Positions 31,906 through 39,955 of a stretch of DNA of 64,000 nucleotides are shown piece by piece. The stretch covers positions 6,192,501 to 6,256,500 of the forward strand of contig NZ_JAAQRC020000001.1 in NCBI RefSeq assembly GCF_019216885.1. The letters run 5' to 3'. The notes beneath the pieces are model-generated. The model was not told the DNA's origin and ran no database searches. It saw only the letters and a list, made by a program, of their open reading frames with translations. This DNA is from Methylobacterium sp. SyP6R (GTDB lineage Bacteria; Pseudomonadota; Alphaproteobacteria; Rhizobiales; Beijerinckiaceae). Position 1 is the first letter of the stretch. Each line of letters starts with the position of its first letter. Position numbers and translations under genes: made by a program.

Positions 31906-32035
31906 CCGGGTTTCCCTTGGAGTGAGCGGCCTCTAGCGCGCTCGGCGGATCGAGGCGAGTCGGACGCGATCCGGCGGGGGGCGGGATCTCGGCTTTCCTC
32001 AAGCGCCGCGCAGGCCCGCATGCGGACCGGCGGAA

Positions 32036-32060
32036 GGAGGGCGGGACCACCCCGCCCTCC
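32036..32060 (-). terminator. pstS-pstC intercistronic hairpin
   Basis: GGAGGGCGGG (32036-32045) and CCCGCCCTCC (32051-32060) form a perfect 10-bp stem with loop ACCAC just after the pstS stop. No T-run follows on the minus strand, so a partial attenuator or 3'-end stabiliser for pstS mRNA is more likely than full termination. Confidence 0.65.
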
Positions 32061-32074
32061 CGAGATTCGTTCTA

Positions 32075-33112
32075 TCAGTTGCTCAGGACGGGCTTGCCGT
32101 CCTTGGTGATCGACTTCCACTCGTCCTCGACCTGGGTGACGACCTTGGCGGGCAGCGGCACGTAGTCGAGAGCGGTCGCCATCGGGCCGCCGTTCTTGTA
32201 GGCCCAGCGGAAGAACTTCAGCACCTCGGCGGTGCGGGCGGCGTCGGCCGGGTTCTTGTGGACCAGGATGAAGGTCGCGGCGGTGATCGGCCAGGCCTTC
32301 GCGCCGGGCTGGTTGGTCAGCGAGATGCCGAAGCCGGGAGCGGCCTTCCAGTCGGCATTGGCGGCGGCGGCCTGGAACGCCTCGTCGCCCGGCATCGGGT
32401 ACTGGCCGTCCTTGTTCTGGATCAGCGCGACCGGCAGGTTGTTCTGCTTGGCGTAGGCGTACTCGACGTAGCCGATGGCGTTCGGGACCTGCTTGACGAC
32501 GGCGGTCACGCCCTCGTTGCCCTTGCCGCCCTGGCCGGCCGGCCAGCTCACCGTGGTCGAGGCGCCGAGCTCGGACTTCCAGGCCGGCGAGACGTCCGAC
32601 AGGTAGGTGGTGAAGATGTTGGTGGTGCCGGACGCGTCCGACCGGTAGACCGGGGTGATCGGCGCGTCGGGGAGCTTCACGCCCTCGTTGAGCTTGGCGA
32701 TCTTCGGGTCGGACCACTTCTTGATCTTGCCCTGGTAGATCTCGGCCAGGACCTCGCCGGTCAGCTTGACCTCGCCGGGCTTGACACCGGCGATGTTCAC
32801 CACCGGAACCACGCCGCCCATCACGGTCGGGAACTGGACCAGGCCGTCCTTGGTCAGGGCCTCGCCCTTCAGCGGCGCGTCGGTGGCGCCGAAATCGACG
32901 GTCTTGGCCTGGATCTGCTTGATGCCGCCGCCGGAACCGATCGACTGGTAGTTCAGGCCGTTGCCGGTCTCCTTGCGGTAGGCCTCGGCCCACTTCGAAT
33001 AGACCGGGAACGGGAAGGTGGCGCCGGCGCCGGTGATGTCGAGGGCCATCGCCGAGGTGGCGATCTGGGCGGTCGCGAGCCCGATGGCGAGCGCGTAGGA
33101 GAAGGGCTTCAC
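32075..33112 (-). CDS. pstS: Phosphate-binding periplasmic protein PstS
   Basis: The 345-residue protein has a Sec signal peptide (KPFSYALAIGLATAQI, with a likely cut after SAMA, about residue 23) and mature phosphate-binding motifs: ITGAGATFPFPVYSKW, IGSGGGIKQI and YRSDASGTTNIFT. It delivers phosphate to PstCAB in the periplasm. The start is GTG at 33112, with GGAGAG seven bases upstream; the ATG-like frame at 33145 adds a non-signal extension. A Pho box lies about 186 bases upstream, so PhoB control is expected. Confidence 0.95.
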   Translation of the reverse strand: MKPFSYALAIGLATAQIATSAMALDITGAGATFPFPVYSKWAEAYRKETGNGLNYQSIGSGGGIKQIQAKTVDFGATDAPLKGEALTKDGLVQFPTVMGGVVPVVNIAGVKPGEVKLTGEVLAEIYQGKIKKWSDPKIAKLNEGVKLPDAPITPVYRSDASGTTNIFTTYLSDVSPAWKSELGASTTVSWPAGQGGKGNEGVTAVVKQVPNAIGYVEYAYAKQNNLPVALIQNKDGQYPMPGDEAFQAAAANADWKAAPGFGISLTNQPGAKAWPITAATFILVHKNPADAARTAEVLKFFRWAYKNGGPMATALDYVPLPAKVVTQVEDEWKSITKDGKPVLSN

Positions 33113-33297
33113 TGGTATCTCTCCGTGTTCGGATCGGTCCGGCACGATGCGGGAGCGAACTCGCCGACCCGCATCCTGCCCATCGACGGCCGGTGACGAC
33201 GCGACCGGTTTCCCCTGGCTTGCGCCGGATCGTGTCCCGATCGTTGCCGGGGCGTCCGCCGCGCCGCGAGGGATAAGCCCGGTGCGACGCCGGCCCT

Positions 33298-33326
33298 ATG
33301 ACAGTCGCGTGACACTTGGATGACAA
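33298..33326 (-). promoter_or_regulatory. Pho box (PhoB operator) with three direct repeats
   Basis: On the minus strand three heptamers stand exactly 11 bases apart: TTGTCAT (33326-33320), GTGTCAC (33315-33309) and CTGTCAT (33304-33298), each separated by four bases. This matches the PhoB site consensus of CTGTCAT-like repeats at 11-base spacing. It lies upstream of pstS and also of a divergent small ORF at 33424. Confidence 0.85.
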
Positions 33327-33423
33327 GCACCGGCCGGATGCGACGTTCCGGCCCTCTTGCGCGTTGGGAGGTTGAACATCCGCAGGCACTTGCGCCGCGA
33401 CCCCCACGACAGGACAAGCCGTT

Positions 33424-33726
33424 GTGCACAACCTCGACACGATGACAGGGCGAAACCGGATCGACGCCGGCCGGATCGGGGACGATCGGGAGCAAGGCTC
33501 CCCCGACGATCCCGCACGCCGGGAATTGATGGCCCTCCACGCCGAGCGGGCCGAACTGGAGCAGCGCCTCGCCCGGGCCGAGCAGGAGCGCCTCTACCTC
33601 GCCGATCCCGCCGCCGTCGACGCGGCGCGGGACGAGGAGGCCGCGCTTCTCGCCGAGCTCGACCGGATCATGACCCGCATCCGTGCGGCGGAGTACCGGA
33701 GCCAGCCCGGCGCCCGCACCTGGTAG
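33424..33726 (+). CDS. Small hypothetical coiled-coil protein
   Basis: A 100-residue frame starts with GTG at 33424 or, 18 bases on, ATG at 33442. Residues 35-92 are a charged, heptad-like helix (LHAERAELEQRLARAEQER and further), predicting a coiled coil. There is no signal, membrane segment or family that I recognise. It is divergent from pstS and shares the Pho box intergenic region, so phosphate control is possible. The coding call rests on composition only. Confidence 0.45.
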   Translation: MHNLDTMTGRNRIDAGRIGDDREQGSPDDPARRELMALHAERAELEQRLARAEQERLYLADPAAVDAARDEEAALLAELDRIMTRIRAAEYRSQPGARTW

Positions 33727-33757
33727 GGCGCGATACGATCACGGGATCACGATTGGG

Positions 33758-33782
33758 GGAACCTGGGCAGTACGAAGCCGTT
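33758..33782 (+). promoter_or_regulatory. EcfG-type promoter upstream of the sigma factor gene
   Basis: GGAAC (33758-33762) and CGTT (33779-33782) are separated by exactly 16 bases. This equals the published alphaproteobacterial EcfG (general stress sigma) promoter consensus. It lies about 300 bases before the NepR-EcfG gene and suggests autoregulation through a long 5' leader. No other gene fits in the 33727-34081 gap. Confidence 0.65.
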
Positions 33783-34081
33783 GCCCCTCGCGACCCACGC
33801 CGTCGGCGCGGGCGCCGCAGGGCCGTTGCGGCCGGCGAGGCGACGGGAGCGACGGCGATGCGGTGCGAAGAGGCGCGGAGAGAGGCTGGGATGCGAGGCC
33901 GGATGCGGCGCTGCTGAGACTTCGCACCTCTTCGCCGCGGCCCGCGGCGATGCGCGCGTGTCGACAGGCGCGCGGCGCGCCCCACTTCCCCTCTTCAGGA
34001 AGCTCCGGCGGGGTATTTTCAGCGAGTGGCCCGTCAGAGTGCCGCCGCCCCGCCCTCCCCGCTTCAGAACGTGAGAGTCGC

Positions 34082-34804
34082 ATGGCGTCCACCGAGAACC
34101 CCATCCTCAGCACCGAAGCCAAGCCCGGCCTGCCCCCGACCGTCCAGGTCCATCTCGGCCGCCAACTGCGCGCGGCCTATGCCCCGATCGAGACCGCCGC
34201 AACACCCGATATCTTCCTCGCGCTGATCGAGAAGCTCGAAGCGGCGCTCGCCGCGCAAGGGCGCGCCGTCGAGCCGGAATTCCGCGAGGGGATGCTGGCT
34301 GCGCTGTCGTCGTTGCGCGCCTTCGCGCTCTCGCTCACCAACAACGCCGCCCGGGCCGACGACCTCGTGCAGGACACGATCCTGCGCGCCTGGCAGAACC
34401 AGCACCGCTTCCAGCCCGGCACCAACCTGAACGCCTGGCTGTTCACCATCCTGCGCAACGCCTTCTATTCCGAGCAGCGCAAGCGGATGCGCGAGGTGCA
34501 GGACGAGGACGGCTCCTACGCGGCGCGCCTGTTCACCGCCCCCGACCAGGGCCACCGCCTCGACGTGCAGGACCTGCGCGCCGGCCTCGCCAAGCTGCCG
34601 CCGGACCAGCGCGAGGCGCTGATCCTGGTCGGCGCCGAGGGCCTCTCCTACGAGGAAGTCGCGGGCATCTGCGGCGTGGCGATCGGCACGATCAAGAGCC
34701 GCGTCAACCGCGCCCGCAACCGCCTCGCCGAACTGCTCGGTTATGGCGACGACGACCTGACCGGGGATCGGATGATGCAGTCGGCCATGGGTGAGGGTGT
34801 GTGA
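34082..34804 (+). CDS. ecfG: EcfG-type general stress sigma factor with N-terminal NepR-like domain
   Basis: The 240-residue protein ends in a complete EcfG-type sigma factor. Region 2 starts near residue 70 (SLRAFALSL, ADDLVQDTILRAW, FQPGTNLNAWLFTILRNAFY), and region 4 spans about 170-220 (LPPDQREALILVGAEGLSYE, then GTIKSRVNRARNRLAELL). The first 60 residues are not typical of EcfG. They resemble the anti-sigma factor NepR: LGRQLRAAYAPI at 25-36 matches its first helix and TPDIFLALIEKLEAAL at 41-56 its second, with PDIF for the usual PDRF. The gene therefore looks like an in-frame anti-sigma/sigma fusion. An internal ATG at 34292 could yield free sigma, though its ribosome site is too close. 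No phyR is nearby. Confidence 0.88.
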   Translation: MASTENPILSTEAKPGLPPTVQVHLGRQLRAAYAPIETAATPDIFLALIEKLEAALAAQGRAVEPEFREGMLAALSSLRAFALSLTNNAARADDLVQDTILRAWQNQHRFQPGTNLNAWLFTILRNAFYSEQRKRMREVQDEDGSYAARLFTAPDQGHRLDVQDLRAGLAKLPPDQREALILVGAEGLSYEEVAGICGVAIGTIKSRVNRARNRLAELLGYGDDDLTGDRMMQSAMGEGV

Positions 34805-35232
34805 GGGCTGTTCGGCCGACTGACCCGGACTCGGATCGGGGTACACGACACGGCAGGTCGCGCGGTGCAGGAGCAACGCAGCCGGTCGAGACTCTCCCCC
34901 CTCTGCGGGCTAGCGGATTCACACTTCTCATCAGAGAGCTAACCCCCTGTAAAGGTGCGCGCTTTCCCCTCCCCCTTGTGGGGAGGGGTTAGGGGTGGGG
35001 GTGGTGCCGGAGTAGCCTCGCGCTCTACGCGGCACCACCCCCACCTCCGGCTCCTCCCCACAGGGGGGAGGAGAGGCGCGCTATTCTTGAACGGAGAAGC
35101 GCTCAACCCGAGATGTGTGCACACCCTCCCCCGCAGAGGGGGAGGGTTTTCGCGCGCACCGTCCTCGCGCCCGCGCTGCGCAACATGCTGTCCCGTTCTC
35201 TCAGACGACATCCGGACGCGGCCATCCGGATG
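34805..35232. repeat. Repeat-filled gap between ecfG and addB
   Basis: This 428-base gap contains family A palindrome pieces (CTCCCCCCTCTGCGGG near 34894-34909, and ACCCTCCCCCGCAGAGG from 35123) around an inverted MITE A copy. This is where addA would be expected downstream of addB; no piece of it is visible. Confidence 0.7.
34910..35123. mobile_element. MITE-like element A, copy 2 (inverted, one end lost)
   Basis: It starts CTAGCGGATTCACACTTCTC at 34910 and runs in the opposite orientation to copies 1 and 3. At its other end, after CGAGATGTGTG, the expected terminal CTAG is replaced by the family A palindrome. Internal arms GGTGGTGCC and GGCACCACC are kept, so it is a damaged or recombined copy. 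Confidence 0.65.
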
Positions 35233-38200
35233 TCATTCCTCCCCCTCGATCAGCGACCATTCCCTGACCCGCGCCAGGTGATCGTAATCCGAATACGCCT
35301 TGGCGTATTTCGGGTAGGGCCGCGACAGGTACGACGCCTCGCCGGCCATGAAGGCCCCGACGAGCTGGCGCAGGCCCGCGACATGGGCGTCCACCAGTTC
35401 GGGCAGCGTCCGCCCGTCGCCCCGCGGGGGTTTGAGCGGCGCGGGGTCCAGCGGCGTCTTGCCGCCGCCGGCGCGGATATAGAGCAGGTCCGCCGTATCG
35501 GAGGCAGGCTTGACTCCCTTGAAGGCCCCGGCGCGCAGCATCGCGGCCTCGAGGGTCAGCTGGGGTGAGAAGCCGGCGAAGACCTCCCGGGTGCTCGGCG
35601 GCTGGCCGGTCTTGAAGTCGATGATGGTGTGGCCGCCATCGCGACGGGTCTCGATCCGGTCGGCCCGGGCACGCAAGGTCAGGACGTGGCCGCCCGGGAT
35701 GTCGAGGGCCCAGCGCCCGCCCGCCTCGGCGTCGACGCGCCGGATGCCGGGGCGGCGCTCCGCCTCCCAGGCGAGGAAGGCTTCGGCGAGGCGCACGAAG
35801 CGCGGCCACCACTCGGCATAGAGTTCCGGATAGGCATCGGCGATCGGCCCGAAGGCGTCGGCGGCCAGCGCGTAGAGGACCTGCTCGGCCTCGTCGAGGG
35901 CGGGCAGCCCTTCCGGGAAACGCTCGGCGAAGCCGCCCAGCACGGCATGCACGATGGTGCCGCGGTCGCTGGCGCTCGGCTGCACCGCCACCGGTTCGAG
36001 CGCGTCGAGGCCGAGCACGTGGCGGGCGAAGATCCCGTAGGGATCGCGCACCAGGGTCTCGATCTCGGTGACGCTGAGCGAGCGCGGGAAGAGCGCGGGA
36101 TCGGGCCGGGGCGAGGGGCGGCGCAGGCGCGGCGGCAGCGGGCCGGTCCCGGCATCGATCGCCGCAGCGAGCGACCGGAACCGCTGCCCACCTTTCACCA
36201 GCCCCTTCCAGGCCTCCTCCCCCGCGAAGGCGCGCAGGCGCTGGAGGAAGCGCGACGGCACCGTCGGCGCCCCCTCGCGCTTGTGCGCCCGGGTGACGAT
36301 CGCGTCCGGGCAGCCCAGCGCCTGGACGAAGTCGTGCGCGGTCTGGCCCAGGCGCCGCTCCGGCGGCGGCAGACCGACCCGGCCCCGCATCGGCCGGTTG
36401 AGGAAGGCGTCGGTCTCGGCCTTGGGCGGCCAGACGCCCTCGTCGAGGCCGCCCAGCACCACCCGGTCGACCGAGAGCAGCCGCGCCTCCAGGAGGCCGA
36501 GGATGCGTAAGCGCGGATGCGGGCTCGCGTTGCGGCGCGAGACCACCCGCTCGCGGGCGAGCGCGGTGAAGAAGGCGGGGTAATCGGAAAAGCGGCCGGC
36601 GAGCAGGCCGGGTTCGGCCAGTTCCATGTCGTCGAACAGGGCGTCGAGCACCGCCACCGAGGCGTCGACTTCCGCCTCGCCCTCCTCCGGCCCCTCCATC
36701 AGGAGGTCGCAGGTGGCACGGTGATTCTTGGCGATGGCGATCAGGTCGTCTGGGGCGTCGTCCTCGTCGGCGAAGAAATCGCGGAAGGCGACCGAGAGGC
36801 GCAGCAGCAGCTCTTCCGCCGCCTCCCAGTCCTCCGGGGTGAGACGCCGCCGCGGCCGGGGATCGTGCCGGCGCTCCTCGGTCCGGGCCAGCCGCAGGGC
36901 CTCCTCGATGCCCGAGAATCCCTTGGCGGGGGCGGGACCGCGTAAACACCCGATCTCCAGGGCGCTCGCCGCCCGTTCCACCTCGTTCCGGGTCAGGCCG
37001 AGGCGCACCAGCGGATGGGCGAGCAGCGCCAGCACCCGATCGGGCTTGGCGTCGAGGGCCGCGACGTCGGCGGCGAGCCGGGCCAAGCGTCCGGCCGGGC
37101 TGCGTGCCAGCGGCTCTCCGGCCGAGTCGTCGGCGACGATGTTCCAGCGCCGCAGCTCGGCGGCGACCCGGAGGGCCAGGGCGCGGTCCGGGGTGATGAG
37201 GGCGGCGGTGCGATCCGGCTGCTCCAGGGCCTCGCGCAGGGCGACCGCGATCGTCAGCGCCTCCTCGCGCTCGTCGGCGGCCTCGACCACCCGGATGCCG
37301 GCGGCCCCGTCGCGGGCGAGTTTTTCGCGGAAGGCCGGGTCGAGATCGGCCCAGGCATCCGTGGTCTCGGCCGGGCGCAGGGCCTGCGACAGGAGCCCGG
37401 CCCGGGCCGCGGCCCCGGGGGTCGGCGTGCCGAGGGAGATGATGGCGGCGCGGTCGAGGGCGAGGAAGTCCTGGCCCACCAGCCGGTGGAGCACCGCCTG
37501 CGGATGGGCATGGGCCGCCGCCTCGCCGTCGCCGGCCGGGTCGATCGCGGTCCAGCCGGCGGCGTCGAGGTCGCGGTCGAGGCCCGGCAGCACCACGGCG
37601 CCGCGGGGCAGGCCGGCGATGGCGGTGATGAGCCGGGCGGTGGCCGGCACCGATCCGGTCGAGCCGGCGACGATCACCGGGTCGGTCGGGCGGTCGCGGG
37701 TGAGGCGCGCGGCCTCCGCCAGCACCAGGGCGCGGCCGCGCTGGACCGGATCGGCGACCCCGCGGTCGGCCAGGATTTTAGGCCAATGCTCGGCGGCGAT
37801 GCGCACGAAATCGAGGGTGAGGGAGAAGTAGCGCGAATGCTCCGCCTCGACGGCGCCGGCGATGTCGTCCCAGGGCAGGCCCTCGACGGCGAGCGAATCC
37901 ATCAGCCCTTCGAGGTCGGCGGCGAGCCCGATCGCGTCCGCCGGCGAGGACGGCACCCGGAACGGCACCTCGTCGCCGAGCGGCAGGAGCTGGCGGTCGA
38001 CCGTGCCGGCCCAGGCCTGGACGAGGCGGGCGAGAATCAGCCGGCGCTCCAGCGACGGGATCGGCGGGCGCAGGACGTCGTCGCGGCGCTCGCCCGGTGG
38101 TGCCGACAGCAGGTCGAGCTCGGCCTCGTCGGCCTCGCCGAGCGGCACCATGCGGGGCAGGAGCGCCGCCGGGCCGCATTCCCGCGCCAGGATGGCGGCG

Positions 38201-38364
38201 AGCGCCCGGGCGGCGCGGCGGGTCGGCAGATAGAGAGTGACCGCGGCGAGCCCGAACGGCCCGCCGGCGAGATCACCGACGAGGCGGCCGGAGAGGAGCG
38301 CCTCGGCCAGGGTGTCGAGGAAGCGCAATCCCGGTGCGATGGTGAAGACGTGGCCTTCGTTCAC
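35233..38364 (-). CDS. addB: Double-strand break repair protein AddB
   Basis: The 1043-residue protein matches alphaproteobacterial AddB from end to end. It has a degenerate helicase N-terminus (VTLYLPTRRAARALAAIL), a central region with VIVAGSTGSVPATARLI, and a C-terminal PD-(D/E)XK nuclease with IIDFKTGQPPS. With AddA it forms the helicase-nuclease that resects DNA ends for recombination. The start is GTG at 38364, overlapping the stop of the GNAT gene as GTGA. The partner gene addA, normally immediately downstream, is missing here. Confidence 0.92.
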   Translation of the reverse strand: MNEGHVFTIAPGLRFLDTLAEALLSGRLVGDLAGGPFGLAAVTLYLPTRRAARALAAILARECGPAALLPRMVPLGEADEAELDLLSAPPGERRDDVLRPPIPSLERRLILARLVQAWAGTVDRQLLPLGDEVPFRVPSSPADAIGLAADLEGLMDSLAVEGLPWDDIAGAVEAEHSRYFSLTLDFVRIAAEHWPKILADRGVADPVQRGRALVLAEAARLTRDRPTDPVIVAGSTGSVPATARLITAIAGLPRGAVVLPGLDRDLDAAGWTAIDPAGDGEAAAHAHPQAVLHRLVGQDFLALDRAAIISLGTPTPGAAARAGLLSQALRPAETTDAWADLDPAFREKLARDGAAGIRVVEAADEREEALTIAVALREALEQPDRTAALITPDRALALRVAAELRRWNIVADDSAGEPLARSPAGRLARLAADVAALDAKPDRVLALLAHPLVRLGLTRNEVERAASALEIGCLRGPAPAKGFSGIEEALRLARTEERRHDPRPRRRLTPEDWEAAEELLLRLSVAFRDFFADEDDAPDDLIAIAKNHRATCDLLMEGPEEGEAEVDASVAVLDALFDDMELAEPGLLAGRFSDYPAFFTALARERVVSRRNASPHPRLRILGLLEARLLSVDRVVLGGLDEGVWPPKAETDAFLNRPMRGRVGLPPPERRLGQTAHDFVQALGCPDAIVTRAHKREGAPTVPSRFLQRLRAFAGEEAWKGLVKGGQRFRSLAAAIDAGTGPLPPRLRRPSPRPDPALFPRSLSVTEIETLVRDPYGIFARHVLGLDALEPVAVQPSASDRGTIVHAVLGGFAERFPEGLPALDEAEQVLYALAADAFGPIADAYPELYAEWWPRFVRLAEAFLAWEAERRPGIRRVDAEAGGRWALDIPGGHVLTLRARADRIETRRDGGHTIIDFKTGQPPSTREVFAGFSPQLTLEAAMLRAGAFKGVKPASDTADLLYIRAGGGKTPLDPAPLKPPRGDGRTLPELVDAHVAGLRQLVGAFMAGEASYLSRPYPKYAKAYSDYDHLARVREWSLIEGEE

Positions 38365-38858
38365 CGGGTGGCCTCACGGAGGAGGTAGCGCACGGTCTTG
38401 GCGCCACCGTGGATCTCGGCGGTGCCGACCTCCCGGAAGCCGAGGGCGGCGTGGAAGGCGTCGGAGCCGGGATTGGGCGGCACGATGTTCACCTCGCAAG
38501 CGATCCGGTCGTGGCCGGCGGCTTCGGCCTTCGCGAACAAGGCCTCGTAGAGCGCGCGGGCAAGGCCGCGGCCACGCTGGCCCGCGGCGGTGACGATACG
38601 GTCGACATAGACGAAGCGGGGATAGCGGGCCTGGAACCAGCGGAAGTTCGGGCTGGCGTAAGCTGCATCCTGGTCGAGGGCGATCAGGAAGGCGGCCAAG
38701 CCCTCGGGGCCGGTCACGGCGGCGGCGAGGAAGGCCTGGTCGATCAGCGCGCGCAAGGCGCCCTCGTCGAGAAGCGAGGTCTCGGTGGCGTTGGCGGCGT
38801 TGAGCGCCAGCACCGCGGCGAGGTCGTCGAGGGGGCCGATCGAGAAGCCGGGGGGCAT
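38361..38858 (-). CDS. GNAT family N-acetyltransferase
   Basis: The 165-residue protein has the GNAT acetyl-CoA-binding segment VDRIVTAAGQRGRGLARALY and the final motif FHAALGFREVGTAEIHGG. The acceptor is unknown. I chose ATG at 38858, preceded by AGGGA at seven bases; an earlier ATG at 38948 adds a non-homologous extension. Its stop overlaps the addB start, so it is co-translated with addB although it is not a standard member of this cluster. Confidence 0.85.
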   Translation of the reverse strand: MPPGFSIGPLDDLAAVLALNAANATETSLLDEGALRALIDQAFLAAAVTGPEGLAAFLIALDQDAAYASPNFRWFQARYPRFVYVDRIVTAAGQRGRGLARALYEALFAKAEAAGHDRIACEVNIVPPNPGSDAFHAALGFREVGTAEIHGGAKTVRYLLREATR

Positions 38859-39195
38859 GCAGAGTCCCTGCGCTGTGGGCGGATGAGGCAATAGTGGGAT
38901 GTTACCTCTCCCGAATACCGGCAGACTGGGCGTCATTGGCTGAGGCACAACTTCCCCCTCTCCCCGCGGGCGGGGAGAGGGTCACGGCCCCCTTGTCGGG
39001 GCTGTGACAAGCGCAGGCGAAGCCGAAGCGAGGGTGAGGGGGTCTCGACGGATGAGACTCCTCCGGACACACCCCCTCACCCTCGCCCTGCGGGCTTGCT
39101 GCATCTCCTGAACGGAGACGCAGCCCTCTCCCCGCCCGCGGGGAGAGGGGGAAAACCAGCGCTCTATCGGTGTCGGACTGGCTTAACCCCCACCC
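38859..39195. repeat. Palindromic repeat cluster (family B and a large dyad)
   Basis: This 337-base gap has two family B hairpins (CCCCTCTCCCCGC with GCGGGGAGAGGG, near 38953 and 39123). They flank a larger dyad: GCGAGGGTGAGGGGGT (39029) and ACCCCCTCACCCTCGC (39071). I see no gene; it separates the GNAT-addB pair from the MurU-like gene. Confidence 0.7.
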
Positions 39196-39939
39196 TCACG
39201 GCTGCGCCGCGCTCGCCTTCACCCGCTCCTCGGCGTCGCGCAGCCCTTCGGGGGTCCCGACATGCAGCCACTGCCCGTCGAGGCGCAGCCCGAACAGGCG
39301 CTCGGCGGCGATGGCGCGGTCGAACAGGAGGTTGAGGGAGAACGAGCCCTCGGGGGTGTCGGCGAACAGGTCGGGCTTCAGGATGGCGACGCCGGCATAG
39401 ACGAAGGGCGAGACCTCGCGCTCGGCGCGGCGGGTCAGGCGCCCCTCCTTGTCCATGTGGAAGTCGCCCGGCCCGTCATAGCCGAGGCTGGTGGCGGCAG
39501 ACGCCAGCAGCAGCAGCATGTCCATCCGCTCCGGGTCCCAGGCGGCGACCAGGCGGCGGAGATTCGGCTGCGGCCCTTCGAGCCAGAACGAATCGGAGTT
39601 CAGCACCATGAACGGCGCTTCGCCCAACAGCGGCAGCGCCTTCTTCACCCCGCCGCCGGTCTCGAGCAGCCGGTCGCGCTCGTCCGAGACGACGATGTGC
39701 GGCGGGCCGCGGCGGCGCACGAGATGCGCCTCCATCAGGTCGGCGAGGTAGTGCACGTTCACCACCGCCTCGGGGATCCCGGCCTCGGCGATCCGGTCGA
39801 GGGCGTAATCGACCAGCGACTTGCCGGCGACCTCGACCAGGGGCTTGGGCGTGGTGACGGTGATCGGGCGCATGCGCTTGCCGAGGCCCGCGGCCAGCAC
39901 GAAGGCGCGCGTCACGGCGGGAGCAGGTGTATCGGTCAT
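39196..39939 (-). CDS. Sugar-1-phosphate nucleotidyltransferase (MurU-like)
   Basis: The 247-residue protein opens with the nucleotide-binding loop FVLAAGLGKRMRPITVTTPK, followed by the catalytic LNSDSFW and WLHVGTPEGL at the end. This is the MurU/RfbA-like fold. In pseudomonads and Caulobacter the MurU/AmgK pair recycles peptidoglycan sugars to UDP-MurNAc, bypassing fosfomycin-sensitive MurA. The gene just upstream encodes the matching AmgK-like kinase 16 bases away, which strengthens that assignment. Substrate remains an inference. Confidence 0.88.
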   Translation of the reverse strand: MTDTPAPAVTRAFVLAAGLGKRMRPITVTTPKPLVEVAGKSLVDYALDRIAEAGIPEAVVNVHYLADLMEAHLVRRRGPPHIVVSDERDRLLETGGGVKKALPLLGEAPFMVLNSDSFWLEGPQPNLRRLVAAWDPERMDMLLLLASAATSLGYDGPGDFHMDKEGRLTRRAEREVSPFVYAGVAILKPDLFADTPEGSFSLNLLFDRAIAAERLFGLRLDGQWLHVGTPEGLRDAEERVKASAAQP

Positions 39940-39955
39940 CGCGGGCGGGGTTTCG

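Noticed and set aside
33683..34081. Upstream in-frame extension of the sigma factor to 33683
   Set aside because: The added sequence is Arg/Pro/Ser-rich, spans the candidate EcfG promoter and has no NepR similarity; ATG 34082 begins the recognised domain.
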